In this document: positions 55,852 to 64,000 of the stretch, in pieces
Layout of the letters: every line of letters begins with the position of its first letter
Numbering within the stretch: the stretch's first letter is position 1
Source of the DNA: Pseudomonas lundensis
Lineage (GTDB): Bacteria > Pseudomonadota > Gammaproteobacteria > Pseudomonadales > Pseudomonadaceae
Reading direction: 5' to 3'
Length of the DNA stretch: 64,000 bases
NCBI RefSeq assembly: GCF_002269125.1
Contig: NZ_NQKI01000014.1
Location: 57,457-121,456, forward strand
Made by a program: the position numbers and the translations under genes
Notes under the pieces: model-generated
The model's input: the letters and a program-made list of their open reading frames with translations, nothing else
Databases searched by the model: none
What the model was told of the DNA's origin: nothing

Positions 55852-58452
55852 GTGCTTGAAGCCTACCGCAAACATATCGAAGAGCGCGCAGCACTGGGTA
55901 TCGTTCCCCAGCCGCTTAACGCCGAACAAACTGCAGGCCTGGTTGAGCTGCTGAAAAACCCGCCTGCTGGCGAAGAAGAATTCCTCGTTGACCTGATCAC
56001 CAACCGCATTCCACCTGGTGTTGACGAAGCGGCCTACGTAAAAGCCGGCTTCCTCGCCGCCATCGCGAAAGGTGAAGCCACTTCCCCCCTGATCAGCAAA
56101 AAGCGCGCTGTTGAACTGCTTGGCACCATGCAAGGCGGCTACAACATCGTCACGCTGGTTGACCTGCTGGACGACGCAGAGCTGGCTCCGGTAGCTGCCG
56201 AGCAGCTCAAGCACACCCTGTTGATGTTTGACGCCTTCCACGACGTGGCTGAAAAAGCCAAGAATGGTAATGCCCACGCCAAGGCTGTGGTGCAATCCTG
56301 GGCTGACGGCGAGTGGTTCAAAAACCGCCCTACCCTGGCAGACAAAATCAGCTTGCGCGTATTCAAGGTCACCGGTGAAACCAACACCGACGACCTGTCG
56401 CCTGCCCCTGACGCCTGGTCGCGTCCTGATATCCCGCTGCACGCACTGGCCATGTTGAAAATGGCCCGTGACGGCATCGTGCCAGATGTCCAGGGCTCCA
56501 TCGGTCCGATGAAGCAAATCGAAGAAATGCGCGGCCAGGGTTTCCCTATCGCCTACGTCGGTGACGTGGTCGGCACGGGCTCTTCGCGTAAATCGGCCAC
56601 CAACTCGGTACTGTGGTTCTTCGGCGACGACGTTCCTTACGTGCCGAACAAGCGCGCCGGTGGTTTCTGCTTCGGTAGCAAAATTGCTCCGATCTTCTAC
56701 AACACCATGGAAGATGCGGGCGCACTGCCTATCGAGTTTGACGTCAGCAACATCCATATGGGCGACGTGATCGACCTGTACCCGCACGCAGGCAAAGTCT
56801 GCAAGCACGGCACTGACGAAGTCATCACCACCTTTGAATTGAAAACCCCGGTTCTGCTGGATGAAGTCCGCGCTGGCGGCCGTATTCCGCTGATCATCGG
56901 TCGCGGCCTGACTGAAAAAGCCCGCGCCGAACTGGGCATGGGTCCATCTGACCTGTTCAAGAAGCCTGAAGCACCGATTGAAAGCACCAAGGGTTTCACC
57001 CTGGCGCAGAAAATGGTTGGTAAGGCATGCGGCGTGACCGGCGTTCGTCCGGGCACTTACTGCGAGCCGAAGATGACCACCGTAGGTTCTCAGGACACCA
57101 CCGGTCCAATGACCCGTGACGAACTGAAAGACCTGGCGTGCCTGGGCTTCTCCGCTGATCTGGTGATGCAGTCGTTCTGCCACACCGCGGCTTACCCCAA
57201 GCCGATCGACGTGACCACCCACCACACCTTGCCTGATTTCATCATGACCCGCGGCGGCGTTTCCCTACGTCCGGGTGACGGCATTATCCACAGCTGGCTG
57301 AACCGCATGCTGCTGCCTGACACCGTCGGCACCGGTGGCGACTCTCACACCCGCTTCCCGATGGGCATTTCGTTCCCCGCCGGTTCGGGCCTGGTGGCAT
57401 TCGCCGCAGCCACTGGCGTCATGCCACTGGACATGCCGGAATCGGTTCTGGTTCGTTTCAAAGGCGAAATGCAACCGGGCATCACCCTGCGTGACCTGGT
57501 ACACGCCATTCCTTACGTGGCGATCCAACAGGGCCTGCTGACAGTAGAGAAGAAAGGCAAGATCAACGAGTTCTCGGGTCGCATCCTGGAAATCGAAGGC
57601 CTGAACAACCTGAGCATCGAGCAAGCGTTCGAACTGTCCGACGCATCGGCAGAACGTTCGGCTGCTGGTTGCACCATCAAACTGTCCAAAGAGTCGATCA
57701 CCGAATACCTGAATTCCAACATCACCCTGCTGCGCTGGATGATCGGTGAAGGTTATGGCGATGCTCGCACCCTTGAGCGTCGTGCTCAGGCGATGGAAGC
57801 CTGGATTGCCAACCCTGAATTGATGGAAGCCGATGCTGACGCCGAATACGCGCACATCATCGAAATCGACCTGGCTGACATCAAGGAACCTGTACTTTGC
57901 GCCCCTAACGACCCGGATGACGCCCGTCTTCTGTCCACCGTTGCCGGCGAGAAAATCGACGAAGTGTTCATCGGTTCGTGCATGACCAACATCGGCCACT
58001 TCCGCGCTGCGGGCAAGTTGCTGGACAAGGTTAAAGGCCAGCTGCCAACCCGTCTGTGGCTGTCGCCGCCGACCAAGATGGACGCTCACCAACTGACCGA
58101 AGAAGGCTACTACGGCATCTACGGCAAAGCTGGCGCGCGTATGGAAATGCCGGGCTGCTCGCTGTGCATGGGTAACCAGGCGCGCGTAGAGCCGAACTCG
58201 ACTGTTGTGTCGACTTCGACCCGTAACTTCCCGAACCGTCTGGGTGATGGCGCCAACGTATACCTGGCTTCGGCCGAGCTGGCGTCGGTGGCTTCGATTC
58301 TGGGCCGCTTGCCTACTGTAGAGGAATACATGGCATACGCAGCAGAGATCAACACCATGGCCCAGGACGTGTACCGCTACCTGAGCTTTGATCAGATCGC
58401 TGAATTCCGTGAAGCGGCAGCCAATGCCAACATCCCGGTGATTCAAGCGTAA
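55852..58452 (+). CDS. acnB: Aconitate hydratase B
   Basis: 866 residues, the AcnB length. It interconverts citrate and isocitrate in the TCA cycle. The domain order is the AcnB type: N-terminal HEAT-like and swivel domains, then the catalytic core. Cluster-binding Cys lie in TAYPKP-side FCHTAAYP and in [11 protein letters not shown]. The GTG at 55852 ([16 protein letters not shown]) is the family start with GAGGG before it; an ATG 23 codons upstream lacks a site. A PrrF target in P. aeruginosa is aconitase, and a PrrF gene is in this window. Confidence 0.96.
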   Translation: MLEAYRKHIEERAALGIVPQPLNAEQTAGLVELLKNPPAGEEEFLVDLITNRIPPGVDEAAYVKAGFLAAIAKGEATSPLISKKRAVELLGTMQGGYNIVTLVDLLDDAELAPVAAEQLKHTLLMFDAFHDVAEKAKNGNAHAKAVVQSWADGEWFKNRPTLADKISLRVFKVTGETNTDDLSPAPDAWSRPDIPLHALAMLKMARDGIVPDVQGSIGPMKQIEEMRGQGFPIAYVGDVVGTGSSRKSATNSVLWFFGDDVPYVPNKRAGGFCFGSKIAPIFYNTMEDAGALPIEFDVSNIHMGDVIDLYPHAGKVCKHGTDEVITTFELKTPVLLDEVRAGGRIPLIIGRGLTEKARAELGMGPSDLFKKPEAPIESTKGFTLAQKMVGKACGVTGVRPGTYCEPKMTTVGSQDTTGPMTRDELKDLACLGFSADLVMQSFCHTAAYPKPIDVTTHHTLPDFIMTRGGVSLRPGDGIIHSWLNRMLLPDTVGTGGDSHTRFPMGISFPAGSGLVAFAAATGVMPLDMPESVLVRFKGEMQPGITLRDLVHAIPYVAIQQGLLTVEKKGKINEFSGRILEIEGLNNLSIEQAFELSDASAERSAAGCTIKLSKESITEYLNSNITLLRWMIGEGYGDARTLERRAQAMEAWIANPELMEADADAEYAHIIEIDLADIKEPVLCAPNDPDDARLLSTVAGEKIDEVFIGSCMTNIGHFRAAGKLLDKVKGQLPTRLWLSPPTKMDAHQLTEEGYYGIYGKAGARMEMPGCSLCMGNQARVEPNSTVVSTSTRNFPNRLGDGANVYLASAELASVASILGRLPTVEEYMAYAAEINTMAQDVYRYLSFDQIAEFREAAANANIPVIQA

Positions 58453-58467
58453 GCTGACGTTGTAACG

Positions 58468-58502
58468 AAAAAGCCCCGACTCGCAAGAGCCGGGGCTTTT
58501 TC
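58468..58502. terminator. acnB terminator
   Basis: AAAAAGCCCCG and CGGGGCTTTTT pair over 12 bases after the acnB stop; also usable by the convergent permease gene. Confidence 0.85.
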
Positions 58503-58521
58503 ATGATCGCCGCATGCTGCA

Positions 58522-59592
58522 CTAAAGCAGTGGCGCCACAACCTGCTGCTTGCGTGGCCAGGCATCCAGCACTGCCTTGAACAGCGTAGCCAGCGGGATG
58601 GCGAAAAACACACCCCAAAACCCCCACAAGCCTCCGAACAGCAGCACCGCGCAAATGATTGCCACCGGATGCAAGCTGACGGCCTCAGAAAACAGCAACG
58701 GCACCAGCACGTTGCCGTCCAGCGTTTGAATGATTCCGTAGACCGCCATCAGATAGATGAACTGATCGCTCCAGCCCCATTGGAACAAAGCTATTAGGCA
58801 CACCGGCACGGTGACGACCACGGCCCCCACGTAAGGCACGACAACCGACACGCCCACCAGCAAGGCCAGCAATGCCGCGTAATTAAGATCCATGACCACA
58901 AACGCAATATAGGTGACGCTACCGCAGATGATGATCTCGATGACCTTGCCGCGTATGTAGTTGGCAATCTGACGGTTCATGTCATGCGCCACGCGTGTAA
59001 TCAGCGCCCGCTCGCGAGGCAAGTAGCCGCGCACCCAGCGACTGATCATGGCCCGGTCCTTGAGGAAGAAGAACACCAGGATCGGCACCAGCACCAGGTA
59101 AATCATTATGTTGACCAACAGCGGCAGACTGGACAGCGAGAACGTCAGCGCCAACTGGCCAAACTTGCCAATCTCCCCCCGCGCCACTTCGATGGCCTGC
59201 AACACTTGCTCATCCGACACCAGATGCGGATAGCGTTCCGGCAGCAGCAACAGCAGCGACTGCCACTTCGCGAGCATGCCCGGCAGTTCATTGAACAGGG
59301 TGATCAATTGATGCCACAACAACGGCACCACGACCACGATAAAAAGCAGCAGCACTCCCATAAACAGTGCGAAAACCAGCCCGACTGCCACAGCCCCCGG
59401 CAAGCGCAAGCGCTCCAGTGCCACCACCAGCCCTTGCATGAGGTACGCCAGTACCATGCCCGCCAGCACCGGCGCCAACATGCCGCCCAAGGTCAAGACC
59501 ACTGTAAACGCCAGCACCAACAACACGGCCAGCACCACGGCTTCCTCATCGGAAAAGTAGCGCTGTATCCAGTTACGCAACACGTTGAACAT
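58522..59592 (-). CDS. AI-2E/PerM-family membrane protein
   Basis: 356 residues with about seven membrane helices in the AI-2E transporter pattern; GLLGFWGVFFAIPLATLFKAVL-like end segment is typical. Members export autoinducer or act as cation antiporters; the substrate here is unknown. ATG 59592 follows AAGGAATC. A TusA-like gene lies 33 bases upstream and may share the transcript. Confidence 0.88.
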   Translation of the reverse strand: MFNVLRNWIQRYFSDEEAVVLAVLLVLAFTVVLTLGGMLAPVLAGMVLAYLMQGLVVALERLRLPGAVAVGLVFALFMGVLLLFIVVVVPLLWHQLITLFNELPGMLAKWQSLLLLLPERYPHLVSDEQVLQAIEVARGEIGKFGQLALTFSLSSLPLLVNIMIYLVLVPILVFFFLKDRAMISRWVRGYLPRERALITRVAHDMNRQIANYIRGKVIEIIICGSVTYIAFVVMDLNYAALLALLVGVSVVVPYVGAVVVTVPVCLIALFQWGWSDQFIYLMAVYGIIQTLDGNVLVPLLFSEAVSLHPVAIICAVLLFGGLWGFWGVFFAIPLATLFKAVLDAWPRKQQVVAPLL

Positions 59593-59625
59593 CAAGATTC
59601 CTTTTAAAAAGGCGACGCCAGGGAT

Positions 59626-59865
59626 TCAGGCCTTGCGCAGCCAGTAGCGGTAGATGCCGACACCCTCTTCTTCACGCAGCAAATCATGCCCCGCCAGACG
59701 TGCGAAGGTACGAAAGTCACGTTGAGAGCCCGCATCCGTGGCAATCACTTTCAGCACGTCACCCGAACCCATCTGATTAAGTGCCATCTTGGCCTTGAGC
59801 AGCGGCAACGGACAATTCAGGCCGCTGGCGTCCAGCTCCGCGTCATGTTCCAACACATCTGTCAT
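59626..59865 (-). CDS. TusA-like sulfur carrier protein
   Basis: 79 residues. The SirA/TusA fold with the catalytic Cys in GLNCPLPLLKAK and IATDAGSQRDFRTFARLAGH. It would carry persulfide sulfur. In P. aeruginosa the orthologue at this spot (with a BepA-type protease and nadA beside it) affects molybdenum cofactor supply and nitrate respiration; that is known from the family locus, not shown here. Start at 59865 follows GAGGAACGGGAA. Confidence 0.9.
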   Translation of the reverse strand: MTDVLEHDAELDASGLNCPLPLLKAKMALNQMGSGDVLKVIATDAGSQRDFRTFARLAGHDLLREEEGVGIYRYWLRKA

Positions 59866-59979
59866 TTCCCGTTCCTCAGGCATTTTTTATGCGCACTAGA
59901 ATACCCCAGGCTGACCCGCCTCTGGTCGCCAGCCAACTGTGCAGCTACAGTAAGTCCTTTATCGACTAGAGCTTCGTGC

Positions 59980-61410
59980 ATGAATTTTCTGCGCCCGACC
60001 CTGTTGACGCTCGCCTGCCTGCTCGCATCACCGCTTTTCGCCGATGATTTGCCGTCTTTGGGTGATGCCAGCTCCTCCATTGTTTCGCCTCAACAAGAGT
60101 ACAAACTGGGGCGCGCCTGGCTGAGCATGTTGCGCGGCCAGGTCTCGCAGCTCAACGATCCTCAGCTAAAGGACTACGTTGAAACCAGCGTTTATAAATT
60201 GGTCGAAACCAGCCAGGTTCAGGACCGGCGGCTTGAATTCATTTTAATCAACAGCCCACAGCTCAACGCGTTTGCAGCCCCCGGTGGAATCATCGGTGTG
60301 AATGGCGGCCTGTTCCTCAATGCACAGACCGAGGGCGAGTATGCTTCAGTTCTGGCACACGAACTGGCGCACTTGTCACAGCGGCACTTCGCACGTGGCG
60401 TAGAAGCGCAACAACGCATGCAGTTGCCCATGATGGCCGCGTTGTTAGCGGGCATCGTCATCGCAGCCTCAGGGGCGGGTGATGCCGGGATAGCGGCTAT
60501 TGCGGGCACTCAGGCAGCGGCATTTCAGGAGCAGCGACGCTTTTCCCGACAAAACGAGCAGGAAGCGGACCGCATTGGCATCCTTAACCTGGAAAAAGCG
60601 GGTTACGACCCGCGCTCCATGCCGACCATGTTCGAGCGCTTGATGCGCCAGTATCGGTTCGACGCCAAACCACCAGAATTCTTACTGACTCACCCAGTGA
60701 CCGAATCGCGTATTGCGGACACCCGCAACCGTGCTGAGCAAGCCCGCCCCGGTGGCGCCGAAGACAGTCTGCGCTATCAACTGATTCGCGCCCGGGTGCA
60801 ACTCAACTACGAAGAGACGCCAGGGCTTGCCGCCAAGCGCTTTCGGGTCCAACTCGATGAAAACCCTAAAAACGACGTGGCCCGCTACGGCCTGGCTATC
60901 GCGCAGATCAAGGGCAGTCAATTCAAGGAGGCTCGGGAAAACCTGAAGCTGTTACTGGATAAATCGCCCAACGACATCACCTACAACCTGGCCCAGATCG
61001 AGCTCGACATGGCCAGCAATCAACTCGACGACGCGCAAAAGCGGGTCGAAAGGATGCGCACGCTGTATCCGGGCAATTACCCGCTGAATCAGGCACGTGT
61101 CGATCTGTTACTCAAACAGAACAGAGCCGCCGAAGCAGACAAGGCACTGGAAGCCTTGCTCAAGAGTCGCCCAAATGACCCGGATGTCTGGTACTCGGTG
61201 GCCGAGACCCGAGGGCTTTCGGGGAACATTATCGGCTTGCATCAGGCACGAGCGGAGTATTTTGCACTGGTGGGTGATTACCGTCAGGCCCTGCAACAGC
61301 TGGACTTGGCGAAAAAACTGACCAATAACTTCCAGCTGTTATCGCGCATTGATGCGCGTCAACGTGATTTGCTGGATGAAGAGCGATCCATCAAAGACAT
61401 GATGAATTGA
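59980..61410 (+). CDS. M48 zinc metalloprotease with TPR repeats (BepA/YfgC-like)
   Basis: 476 residues. Signal peptide MNFLRPTLLTLACLLASPLFA, so periplasmic. Zinc motif HELAH (127-131) with the third ligand in NEQEADRIG near 190, then four or so TPR-like repeats (about 260-460). BepA handles misassembled outer-membrane proteins such as LptD. The start at 59980 is the only one that gives a signal peptide. Divergent from the TusA-like gene. Confidence 0.93.
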   Translation: MNFLRPTLLTLACLLASPLFADDLPSLGDASSSIVSPQQEYKLGRAWLSMLRGQVSQLNDPQLKDYVETSVYKLVETSQVQDRRLEFILINSPQLNAFAAPGGIIGVNGGLFLNAQTEGEYASVLAHELAHLSQRHFARGVEAQQRMQLPMMAALLAGIVIAASGAGDAGIAAIAGTQAAAFQEQRRFSRQNEQEADRIGILNLEKAGYDPRSMPTMFERLMRQYRFDAKPPEFLLTHPVTESRIADTRNRAEQARPGGAEDSLRYQLIRARVQLNYEETPGLAAKRFRVQLDENPKNDVARYGLAIAQIKGSQFKEARENLKLLLDKSPNDITYNLAQIELDMASNQLDDAQKRVERMRTLYPGNYPLNQARVDLLLKQNRAAEADKALEALLKSRPNDPDVWYSVAETRGLSGNIIGLHQARAEYFALVGDYRQALQQLDLAKKLTNNFQLLSRIDARQRDLLDEERSIKDMMN

Positions 61411-61418
61411 GATCACGC

Positions 61419-61459
61419 CTGAAGGCGGTAACTTCACCCCAGTGAGTTACTGCCTTCAG
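61419..61459. terminator. Hairpin between convergent protease and nadA genes
   Basis: CTGAAGGC and GCCTTCAG, extended by GTAACT/AGTTAC, form a long stem (61419-61459). There is no T run. Confidence 0.6.
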
Positions 61460-61480
61460 TGTTAGGCCCGAGACCAAAGC

Positions 61481-62539
61481 TCAGGCGTTGCCCGCCAGCT
61501 TCAAACGGGCAGCCTGCGTGAAGTCCAGCATGCGCTTGAGCGGACGAACCGCTTGCGGCACAAGCGCCGGGTCGACAAAGATCTCGTTCGACCCCATTTG
61601 CAGACCTTGCAGCATGCGCTCCAAGGTGTTCATTGCCATCCACGGGCAATGGGCGCAGCTGCGGCAAGCGGCGCCATTGCCCGCCGTAGGCGCTTCAATG
61701 AAAACCTTGTCAGGACATAACTGCTGCATTTTGTAAAAAATGCCGCGATCAGTGGCCACGATAAATGTCTTGTTGGGCAGGTTCTGCGCGGCGGCAATCA
61801 GTTGACTGGTCGAGCCGACCGCGTCGGCCAGATCAATCACCGACTCGGGCGATTCGGGATGAACCAAAACCGCCGCGTCCGGATAGAGCGCCTTCATGTC
61901 TTCGAGCTGCTTGGACTTGAACTCTTCATGGACGATGCAAGCCCCATCCCAGAGCAACATGTCAGCTCCGGTCTGGCGCTGGATATAGCGCCCAAGATGT
62001 TTGTCGGGGCCCCAGGTGATCGTTTCACCGTTATCCATCAGGCTTTCAACGATTTCCAGCGCACAGCTCGACGTCACTACCCAATCTGCACGGGCTTTAA
62101 CCGCGGCAGACGTGTTGGCGTAAACCACAACGGTGCGCTCGGGGTGTTTGTCACAGAACGCAGAAAACGCTTCGACCGGACATCCCAGATCCAGCGAACA
62201 GGTGGCTTCGAGCGTCGGCATCAGCACGCGTTTTTCAGGCGTGAGGATTTTGGCCGTTTCGCCCATGAAACGAACGCCGGCCACCAATACCGTTTTTGCG
62301 GGATGCGCCGCACCAAAACGGGCCATTTCCAATGAATCGGAAACGCAGCCGCCTGTTTCTTCAGCGAGCGCCTGAATCACGGGATCGCAATAAAAATGAG
62401 CCACCAGAACCGCATCCTGCGCCTTGAGCTCGGCAGCGATGGCTGCACGTAATGCAGCCTCTTCTTCCAGAGTCAGGGCTTTAGGCTGCTTGGCATCAAG
62501 GTGGGCTTGAACCAGAAGTCGTTCAGAAATATGCGTCAT
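61481..62539 (-). CDS. nadA: Quinolinate synthase A
   Basis: 352 residues. It condenses iminoaspartate with dihydroxyacetone phosphate to quinolinate in NAD synthesis, using a 4Fe-4S cluster. Ligand Cys lie in [22 protein letters not shown] and the C-terminal [28 protein letters not shown] holds substrate residues. The start at 62539 (MTHISERL) is the family N terminus; a longer frame has no similarity. 238 bases upstream of the start, to the next gene, show nothing but a promoter region. Confidence 0.96.
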   Translation of the reverse strand: MTHISERLLVQAHLDAKQPKALTLEEEAALRAAIAAELKAQDAVLVAHFYCDPVIQALAEETGGCVSDSLEMARFGAAHPAKTVLVAGVRFMGETAKILTPEKRVLMPTLEATCSLDLGCPVEAFSAFCDKHPERTVVVYANTSAAVKARADWVVTSSCALEIVESLMDNGETITWGPDKHLGRYIQRQTGADMLLWDGACIVHEEFKSKQLEDMKALYPDAAVLVHPESPESVIDLADAVGSTSQLIAAAQNLPNKTFIVATDRGIFYKMQQLCPDKVFIEAPTAGNGAACRSCAHCPWMAMNTLERMLQGLQMGSNEIFVDPALVPQAVRPLKRMLDFTQAARLKLAGNA

Positions 62540-62777
62540 GTTCGCAAGACCTGCAGGCGCTACTGCGCGAAAGTCGAGTGTACCACCGGCTCCGGACCGT
62601 CGAGTCCCGCCGGGAGAATGTGTGTTATCAGACACGGACCAGCTATTCAGCTCGCCAAGGCTACAGAATATGCTTGCGATTCAAAAGTTTAATGTTTCAG
62701 GGGAGGTCCAGCGCTACATGGGCAAATCTGCCGATGACTGGCAGGCCACCAGACATCGGCCGCAGCACTTACTTAAC

Positions 62778-63467
62778 TCACTGGCTCAACGCTTTAAGCA
62801 CAAGCTCAGCCACAGCGCCACCTGACGCAGGGTTCTGACCCGTAATCAAACGCCCATCTGCAACAGCATAGGCCGCCCACGGCTGGCTGGCCTTTTCATA
62901 CTTGGCCCCACGCTTGACCAGTTCGCTCTCAGTCAAATACGGCACGACTTTGTCCAAACCGGCCAGCTTCTCTTCCTCATTGGAGAAGCCCGTGACTTTT
63001 TTCCCCTCAATCAGCAGCTTGCCGTCGCTGAGCATGATATTCAGCAGCCCGACCGCCCCGTGACACACCGAGGACACGACTCCACCGGACTCATAAATCT
63101 CGCGACTGATGGTTTGCAGTTCAACGTTGTCCAGAAAATCCCAAATGACCCCGTGGCCCCCTGCAAAGTAGATAGCGCAGTAGTCTTCAGGCTTGATATC
63201 ACTCGGCTTGAGCGTTGCGCCAAGGCGATTCATGAATGACTTGTCTTGATACCACTTCCAGTCAATGTCAGCAGCCATGTCCTTGGCCAGGCTGTGAGGG
63301 TCAATCGGCGTATAACCACCTTTAGGGCTGACAAAGTCCACGGTATAGCCTGCCGCTTCAACTTTCTGTACAAAATGCACAGCCTCCCCAAACCACAACC
63401 CAGTAGCACGAGGCATGTCCGGGTACTTTTCGACACTGGTCAAAACCACCAACATTTTCTTGCTCAT
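62778..63467 (-). CDS. DJ-1/PfpI-family protein (class I glutamine amidotransferase fold)
   Basis: 229 residues. AIYFAGGHGVIWDF and the nucleophile elbow SSVCHGAVGLLN (Cys near 139) are the Hsp31-like signature; a Glu near residue 28 completes the usual set. Relatives are methylglyoxalases or chaperones for glycated proteins. CAGGAG lies nine bases before ATG 63467. Upstream (63468-63766) I see no gene. Confidence 0.9.
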   Translation of the reverse strand: MSKKMLVVLTSVEKYPDMPRATGLWFGEAVHFVQKVEAAGYTVDFVSPKGGYTPIDPHSLAKDMAADIDWKWYQDKSFMNRLGATLKPSDIKPEDYCAIYFAGGHGVIWDFLDNVELQTISREIYESGGVVSSVCHGAVGLLNIMLSDGKLLIEGKKVTGFSNEEEKLAGLDKVVPYLTESELVKRGAKYEKASQPWAAYAVADGRLITGQNPASGGAVAELVLKALSQ

Positions 63468-63766
63468 CGTAAGACTCCTGAAAATACCGGATATGTACGG
63501 AACTTGGGCTGTCCAACACAGCAAATGGTTCAGCCGCAGAACGAGGCGTGAGCATAGACCACAGGGGTTGCCATGCCGACTTGCGCATGGGGCTGGCGCT
63601 ATGCTGCCTTCACAATCTGTGTCACATCCACTGGAGACTACCGGCACCACGTTGGAGGAAGCAGATCACCCGAGGCCCCCTGATTGGCATGCCGCCATTT
63701 CAAATACTGGACTGCCCCCGCTCCCGTAGACATTTTCCAGCCTCAAAGTGAGGCACTTTCAAAGGC

Positions 63767-64000
63767 CTAAGGACTGACGCCGCCCAGGTGACTGTGACGC
63801 GTTCGGTTGTAAAACGCCTCAATGTAATCGAATACGTCGGCACGGGCCATTTCCTCGGCGGCTCATACTCGGCTCAAGGTGGTGGGCCTGACAAAAACGT
63901 TTCCAGTCATCGCTACCATATTGGGCGGATTCAACTGGTCGTCGCAACACCTTGATCGAGGTGTTTATGGGACGATCCGCAGGATGGATGCAAAAATTGA
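63767..64000 (-). pseudogene. IS3-family transposase remnant
   Basis: Minus strand fragments match the end of an IS3-type OrfB. AQYGSDDWKRFCQAHHLEPS runs to MSRRGN, then the frame jumps to ARADVFDYIEAFYNRTRHSH and LGGVSP-stop at 63767. The normal stretch between (CWDNAVAESFFSSLKKER to the Arg/Thr loop) is missing, so the DDE catalytic Glu region is lost. It runs toward the window edge, and the part beyond 63935 is no longer recognisable. Dead element. Confidence 0.8.

Noticed and set aside
55540..57225. 561-codon frame antisense to acnB that crosses the inverted-repeat element
   Set aside because: Considered as a transposase for the element, but it has no DDE or other transposase motif and is explained by acnB codon use.
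63946..63965. AACACC/GGTGTT palindrome near the right edge
   Set aside because: Considered as an insertion-sequence end, but there is no partner copy in view and it lies inside the transposase remnant.
1..64000. CRISPR arrays, toxin-antitoxin pairs, restriction systems or prophage structural genes
   Set aside because: I looked for spaced direct repeats and for these gene families and saw none; the single phage-type repressor has no phage neighbours.

Overview
This window is a chromosomal segment of a Pseudomonas species, most likely from the fluorescens/fragi side of the genus. That assignment is an inference from gene order and recognisable Pseudomonas-specific elements, not from a database search. 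The elements are a CrcZ/CrcY-type RNA with a sigma-54 promoter, a PrrF-type RNA under a Fur box, the leucine-catabolic liu operon with LiuR-like operators, the order dnaQ-rnhA-methyltransferase-gloB-mltD-npp-fabI-ppiD-hupB-lon-clpX-clpP-tig-tRNAs-folD-cysS-glnS-ppiB-lpxH (the order I recall for P. aeruginosa around PA1787-PA1816), and a DUF3077-type gene.

Layout. 1-613: CbrB-type activator site, sigma-54 promoter and a small RNA with many AAnAAnAA (Hfq/Crc) motifs. 619-8220: divergent acyl-CoA synthetase gene and liuABCD (isovaleryl-CoA to 3-hydroxy-3-methylglutaryl-CoA), with two LiuR-like palindromes between them. The HMG-CoA lyase gene and liuR are not in the window. 8244-9378: a phage-type repressor whose protease residues are replaced, and a DUF3077 gene broken by an amber codon. 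9444-11152: leucine/valine dehydrogenase and its divergent Lrp/AsnC regulator. 11214-11363: PrrF-type RNA. 11688-14309: M14 carboxypeptidase and a leucine-rich-repeat protein kinase. 14436-20045: YebC-family protein, phosphonate genes (LysR, phnW, phnX), flavin reductase, a small conserved protein and a GNAT acetyltransferase. 20142-32897: dnaQ, rnhA, methyltransferase, gloB, mltD, the five-gene peptide ABC importer (npp) and fabI. 33144-41659: protein quality control block ppiD, hupB, lon, clpX, clpP, tig, with a degenerate tRNA-like element beside hupB. 42019-48226: three tRNAs, folD, cysS, glnS, ppiB, lpxH. 48334-53087: an EmrAB-type tripartite drug efflux operon with its MarR regulator. 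53285-58452: miaE, an Anr-type universal stress gene, a DUF1289 gene, a 138-bp element with 17-bp terminal inverted repeats, and acnB. 58522-63467: AI-2E family permease, TusA-like protein, BepA-like protease, nadA and a DJ-1/PfpI protein. 63767-64000: remnant of an IS3-family transposase.

How the genes work together. The left third is a branched-chain amino-acid degradation region. Leucine dehydrogenase deaminates and the liu enzymes finish leucine breakdown. Four start regions here (acyl-CoA synthetase, liuA, ldh and its Lrp regulator) carry the AAnAAnAA motif that Hfq/Crc binds, and an RNA that looks able to titrate Hfq lies at the end of the same cluster. The middle is housekeeping: cell-wall turnover, peptide uptake, lipid synthesis, proteolysis and translation. 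RpoH-like promoters precede lon and clpX. The right end mixes stress response, efflux and cofactor genes and ends in transposon debris.

The points most worth a second look are the sRNA/CA-motif arrangement, the tRNA-like element with a GCAA-capped hairpin, the terminal-inverted-repeat element in the acnB leader, the repressor lacking its Ser-Lys dyad, and the LRR kinase with a very short activation segment. I did not find a clearly new multi-gene system.
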